Shown in pieces: positions 30,386-33,290 of a stretch of 33,290 bases of DNA. Under the pieces are notes generated by a model. It worked only from the letters and a program-made list of their open reading frames with translations. It was not told where the DNA came from and did no database searches. Each line of letters begins with the position of its first letter. Position 1 is the first letter of the stretch. Source of the DNA: Seminavis robusta (taxonomy: Eukaryota; Bacillariophyta; Bacillariophyceae; Naviculales; Naviculaceae); NCBI GenBank assembly GCA_903772945.1, contig CAICTM010001243.1, forward strand, positions 1 through 33,290, given 5' to 3'. The position numbers were made by a program, and so were the translations under genes.

Positions 30386-31651
30386 TTATGTATTTGGAAT
30401 CATTGGCAAGTGCAGTGTCAGAGTAGCTTCAGTTCCCTCCACGACGGGACACTGGACGTATTGATTGGTAAAGACATTCTTGTCGTCCAATAGTTGTTTA
30501 TTGTTGTCATTATTGTTTGGCGCTTGGTAGGTGATCCACAAGGCACTCCCTTTGTATGGTTTGATGTGTGTCCCTGCCTTTGGGAAATGAATGGCTCCTC
30601 CCTTGGTGGGGACCTGACAAAAGAGTATAATGGTCCCCAGGAGATTGGGCGGAGCCACAAACTCGTGTGGTTCGTCATCTGGTGAGGGCGTTCGAGTTTG
30701 TATTTGAAAGTGTGTTGTTGTCTGCGTCTGTTTTTGGTGCTTCCAGAATGCTTTGTCTGAGATTGGAACTTTGTGATCGAGTACCCGGTTCAATGACTGG
30801 TAGATGCGAGAGAGTATCGCAGAGACCGTGGCGTCCTTTTGGGAGGCAGCCCAATCGAGTGTTGTTCCATCACTGTTGGAAGGGTGTTGCAATAAGGATT
30901 GACATTGAGCTTTCGACACGAATCGTTCCAACAAGACGACCTTGTGATTGTCGTTGGAATCAAAAAAGACACGCATGGTGGGATTCTTGCCCGGTCCCAA
31001 ATTCAGCAGTGTTTGATTGTGGGTGGAAATACTGGTGGGAAAGCGTTCTTGGTCTTGACAGGCATGTTTTACCAATCGTTGTCCCAAATCGTGGCGAACG
31101 GATGCCTGAAAGTGGACTTCTTGCCGTGGTTCCCGCAGTGTGGCTTCAATTTCGCGTTGCAAACACGCCGTCCATTCGTCCATGGTACTATTAGTATTGT
31201 CGTCTTCTAATAGTGTGGTGGGCACGGGACACTCTCTGGACACCCTCTTGGCTTGTTCCAAGGCTCGTGTTTGGGTATCTTGGTAGGTAACGGTGAAGTC
31301 GGCTGCAATAATGAATCGTTGCTCGTCTTTGGTGGTGACCTTGAAATGGGCTTTGGCACACTCGCTCTCACGACAGCTTCCCGTGGATTTGCGGGGTACT
31401 TCTTGAACTTCAAACTCGTGGTGCTTGAAACTGTTAATGACGGCATCCGTGCCTTTCAATATCCCGTCCTCTATACTCTTGTGTAATTCGCGCGTTGTGG
31501 GATGAACCCAAAAGATATCCACCTTGGCATTCGAATCATTAATCACTTGAATGTCGCGACCGTCGCCTCCTGTAGTACTAGTAGTCTTGCGACCGGACGC
31601 TGCCGGTATGGAAACCAGCAATACTAATAATAATAATAAAGATGCAACCAT
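30386..31651 (-). CDS. Secretory prolyl-4-hydroxylase-like protein, catalytic residues apparently lost
   Basis: I chose the ATG at 31651 because it gives a clean signal peptide (MVASLLLLLVLLVSIPAASG) and has a favourable context; an ATG 24 codons upstream (31723) would add a basic N-terminus. The 421-residue product has an N-terminal beta segment (IQVINDSNAKVDIFWVHP, then SFKHHEFEVQE) that resembles a VHL-beta-like module. The C-terminal part (about 226-416) follows the prolyl-4-hydroxylase pattern: VVLLERFVSKAQC, LLGTIILFCQVPTKGGAIHFP, HIKPYKGSALWITY and QCPVVEGTE. In active enzymes the first metal motif is HxD and a distal His precedes CPV. Here the positions read HEF and V-Q, and the Lys that binds 2-oxoglutarate (GxKW) is Glu. 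So it is probably a pseudoenzyme or binding protein in the ER. Family fit is fair. Confidence 0.65.
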   Translation of the reverse strand: MVASLLLLLVLLVSIPAASGRKTTSTTGGDGRDIQVINDSNAKVDIFWVHPTTRELHKSIEDGILKGTDAVINSFKHHEFEVQEVPRKSTGSCRESECAKAHFKVTTKDEQRFIIAADFTVTYQDTQTRALEQAKRVSRECPVPTTLLEDDNTNSTMDEWTACLQREIEATLREPRQEVHFQASVRHDLGQRLVKHACQDQERFPTSISTHNQTLLNLGPGKNPTMRVFFDSNDNHKVVLLERFVSKAQCQSLLQHPSNSDGTTLDWAASQKDATVSAILSRIYQSLNRVLDHKVPISDKAFWKHQKQTQTTTHFQIQTRTPSPDDEPHEFVAPPNLLGTIILFCQVPTKGGAIHFPKAGTHIKPYKGSALWITYQAPNNNDNNKQLLDDKNVFTNQYVQCPVVEGTEATLTLHLPMIPNT

Positions 31652-31766
31652 GCTCTTGTTTCTCTTATCATTCAGAGAAAATCGAAATGGAAACCAACAT
31701 ATTCTCACTACTAGCTGGAGCATTATACATACATGTAGTGGAGTATAAGCTAGGGCAGCCAGATAG

Positions 31767-32114
31767 ATTGTGTCACACAGAGGGGGTTATCATTCAGCAG
31801 CGGCAATTGAGGTTGCGAGGCGGGAGCTGCTTGAAAGCTTCAAAGCAGATGCAAAGATCCTGCCAACCGCAAAAGATCCAAAATGGGTTAGGATTTGGAA
31901 AGGGGTGAGGCGGAGCCTCACCACCATGACGTGGCGGAGGGCCTCTTTTAGCCTAAAACGGATACCTTTCCAGAAAGGCCACTTTCAAAATGCCTGGGTA
32001 CCCTTTGGAAAGAGTTACGGCTACCTACATGGGTTAAGCCCGCGAGAGCTGGAAGCCAACTTTGGAATTCCAGTACCTGGTAGTTACGGTAAATATATTT
32101 TTATACAAAAATGA
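31767..32114 (+). pseudogene. Coding-like fragment without start codon
   Basis: After a TAG at 31764-31766 an open frame of about 115 codons runs to TGA at 32112-32114. Its first half looks like real protein (AAIEVARRELLESFKADAK, then DPKWVRIWKGVRR: an amphipathic helix and an aromatic/basic motif). The first ATG comes only about 53 codons in. No family is recognised. It could be a gene remnant carried by the inverted-repeat segment, or chance. Confidence 0.25.
31904..31922. repeat. Short perfect hairpin
   Basis: GGTGAGGC and GCCTCACC flank a three-base GGA loop. It lies inside the coding-like fragment. Confidence 0.7.
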
Positions 32115-32409
32115 AAGGTAAACAATAACTGTAACCCTATAATTACTCAGGCTACCTGACATAAACAGTTTTCCTTGCAAACGTCAGAACGAATCTTTAT
32201 TGTGACGTACCGTACCGGTCCTTGTACTCGCACTGGTAGATAGTACCGCTATGACTGCAGATCTGTACAGATGATGACGCGACTGTGCCCCATACGGTAG
32301 AGGTACCAGTGGCAGCAATCAATGAGCTTGAGTTAATTAGGGCGGCAGTGTACGGTACCACTACGGACACGGGTACCTGTTACAGTCGTACATGCAAATA
32401 AAAGTAAAA

Positions 32410-32444
32410 GGGGGGATTAGAGTAGGGAAATTATCTACGGAAGC
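32410..32444 (-). repeat. 35-bp inverted repeat, right copy
   Basis: On the plus strand it starts with GGGGGGATTAGAGTAGGGAA and ends CGGAAGC; it is the reverse complement of 30148-30182. A shorter, diverged copy (GGGGGTTTAGAGTAGG) follows at about 32523-32538 in the same orientation. Confidence 0.85.
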
Positions 32445-33290
32445 AAATGATGACTGCATGCATTGTGTCACAGAGAGGTACTAGTACATGTACCGGTGGT
32501 AGCAGCTGTGGCAGCAAAGAAAGGGGGTTTAGAGTAGGTTGATGAGCTGAGTTTAGTTATGATACAGTGATACAGTACGGGCGGGCACTGATTGGCCCAT
32601 TGTGCAAGACTTTGTTGATTGGCTTTCTTCTGACGTATGTCTGAAGATCAAACGCCATGCCAGCGGTACTCTAACTAGTCTAGTCGTAGTGTATACTGTA
32701 CTCACAAGAGACTAAACATCGATCATTGTAACCTTTGATGCCACCGGGTGTTGGAGGAAACATACCTGACACCTCTTTACTATTGACTCGTGTATTAATC
32801 ATCTAGTCCGGTTCGCATGCAAATTGATCATGCAAGGAACCAAGGGAGTTTTAGGTCTAAAGTGTTACGGGGGTCCTTATATCCAATTCAATCACAAGAA
32901 TTGCTATGCACCACCAGAAAATCCTCACTTTTGCTTTTCAGCTTAATCTAAAACCAAATTACTCCCCAATAAGCTGCAGTATTACTAGCAAACAACACTG
33001 AAAAGCAAAAGGCCATCTCGAGTTACTACTACCGATCTCGAGATCGATATCAAGGTAAACATCAAGTTGAATTGACTGGAAGTGTATTGAGTTAACTACT
33101 GCAACAGAGCAGAGGTGCGCAGAATCAGGCCCTAGCTACACTATAAAGGATACCAAACAGCTCTAACACGAAAGAGGTGCGTGCGCGGGAATTCCCATCT
33201 TCAGTCCCATTATCACACGTCAAAGATCAACTGTCAGTTTCGGCCGGAACTACAGCGATCCAAGCATACCAGGTGATCAAGGAGAACAAG

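Larger units (their letters stand above)
31652..33290. other. Non-coding region at the window end
   Basis: Apart from the possible gene fragment at 31767-32114 and the repeats listed separately, I see no gene. It contains TACCGGTA/GGTACC words (about 32210, 32300, 32370, 32490), CTCGAGATCGATATC-like palindromes near 33038, and a plus-strand AT-rich stretch at about 32090-32160. Confidence 0.45.

Overview
The window looks like nuclear DNA from a microalga, most likely a pennate diatom. Three things suggest this: one long gene needs about 14 short GT-AG introns (71-114 nt), the protein families are typical of diatoms (a transmembrane LRR protein with a repetitive N-terminal tail, WSC-domain secreted proteins, a SANT/Myb-like domain of a type I associate with diatoms), and there are no bacterial operons or Shine-Dalgarno patterns. 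The species is an inference; raphid diatoms such as Seminavis are the closest style I know. Genes lie on both strands, separated by 0.1-4.5 kb of non-coding DNA full of short palindromes built on CTAGCTAG and TACCGGTA.

Layout. 1-561 (+) is the 3' end of an unrecognised basic/acidic helical protein. 689-1247 (-) is a small unknown gene with a probable one-base indel near its start. 1555-2085 (+) is a small acidic-tailed unknown. 2461-9652 (-) is a 15-exon gene for a secreted protein of about 1,960-1,980 residues: signal peptide, long helical segment, cysteine-rich basic segment, second helical segment, and four C-terminal WSC domains. 10863-12398 (+) is an F-box protein with a Cys/His-rich C-terminus; its start codon sits inside an ATGA microsatellite. 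12399-16938 is a long gene-free stretch with tandem and inverted repeats. 16939-18054 (+) is a SANT/Myb-like nuclear protein with internal repeats. 18570-19580 (+) is a secreted, probably GPI-anchored beta-repeat protein. 19986-20682 (+) may be a decayed gene. 20900-21739 (-) is a GNAT-like acetyltransferase; an in-frame hydrophobic segment follows directly after its stop codon. 23155-25083 (+) is an ABC half-transporter. 25674-29402 (-) is a 1242-residue LRR membrane protein. 30386-31651 (-) is a secretory prolyl-4-hydroxylase-like protein that seems to lack its metal ligands. It lies between two copies of an identical 35-bp inverted repeat (30148-30182 and 32410-32444).

There is no operon logic. 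Four of the genes (WSC giant, GPI-type protein, LRR receptor-like protein, P4H-like protein) encode products for the secretory pathway or cell surface, which may be a loose theme or simply chance. The observations most worth a second look are the multi-WSC protein and its apparent frameshift, the stop codon followed by a membrane segment in the GNAT gene, the degenerate P4H between inverted repeats, and the start codon embedded in a microsatellite.
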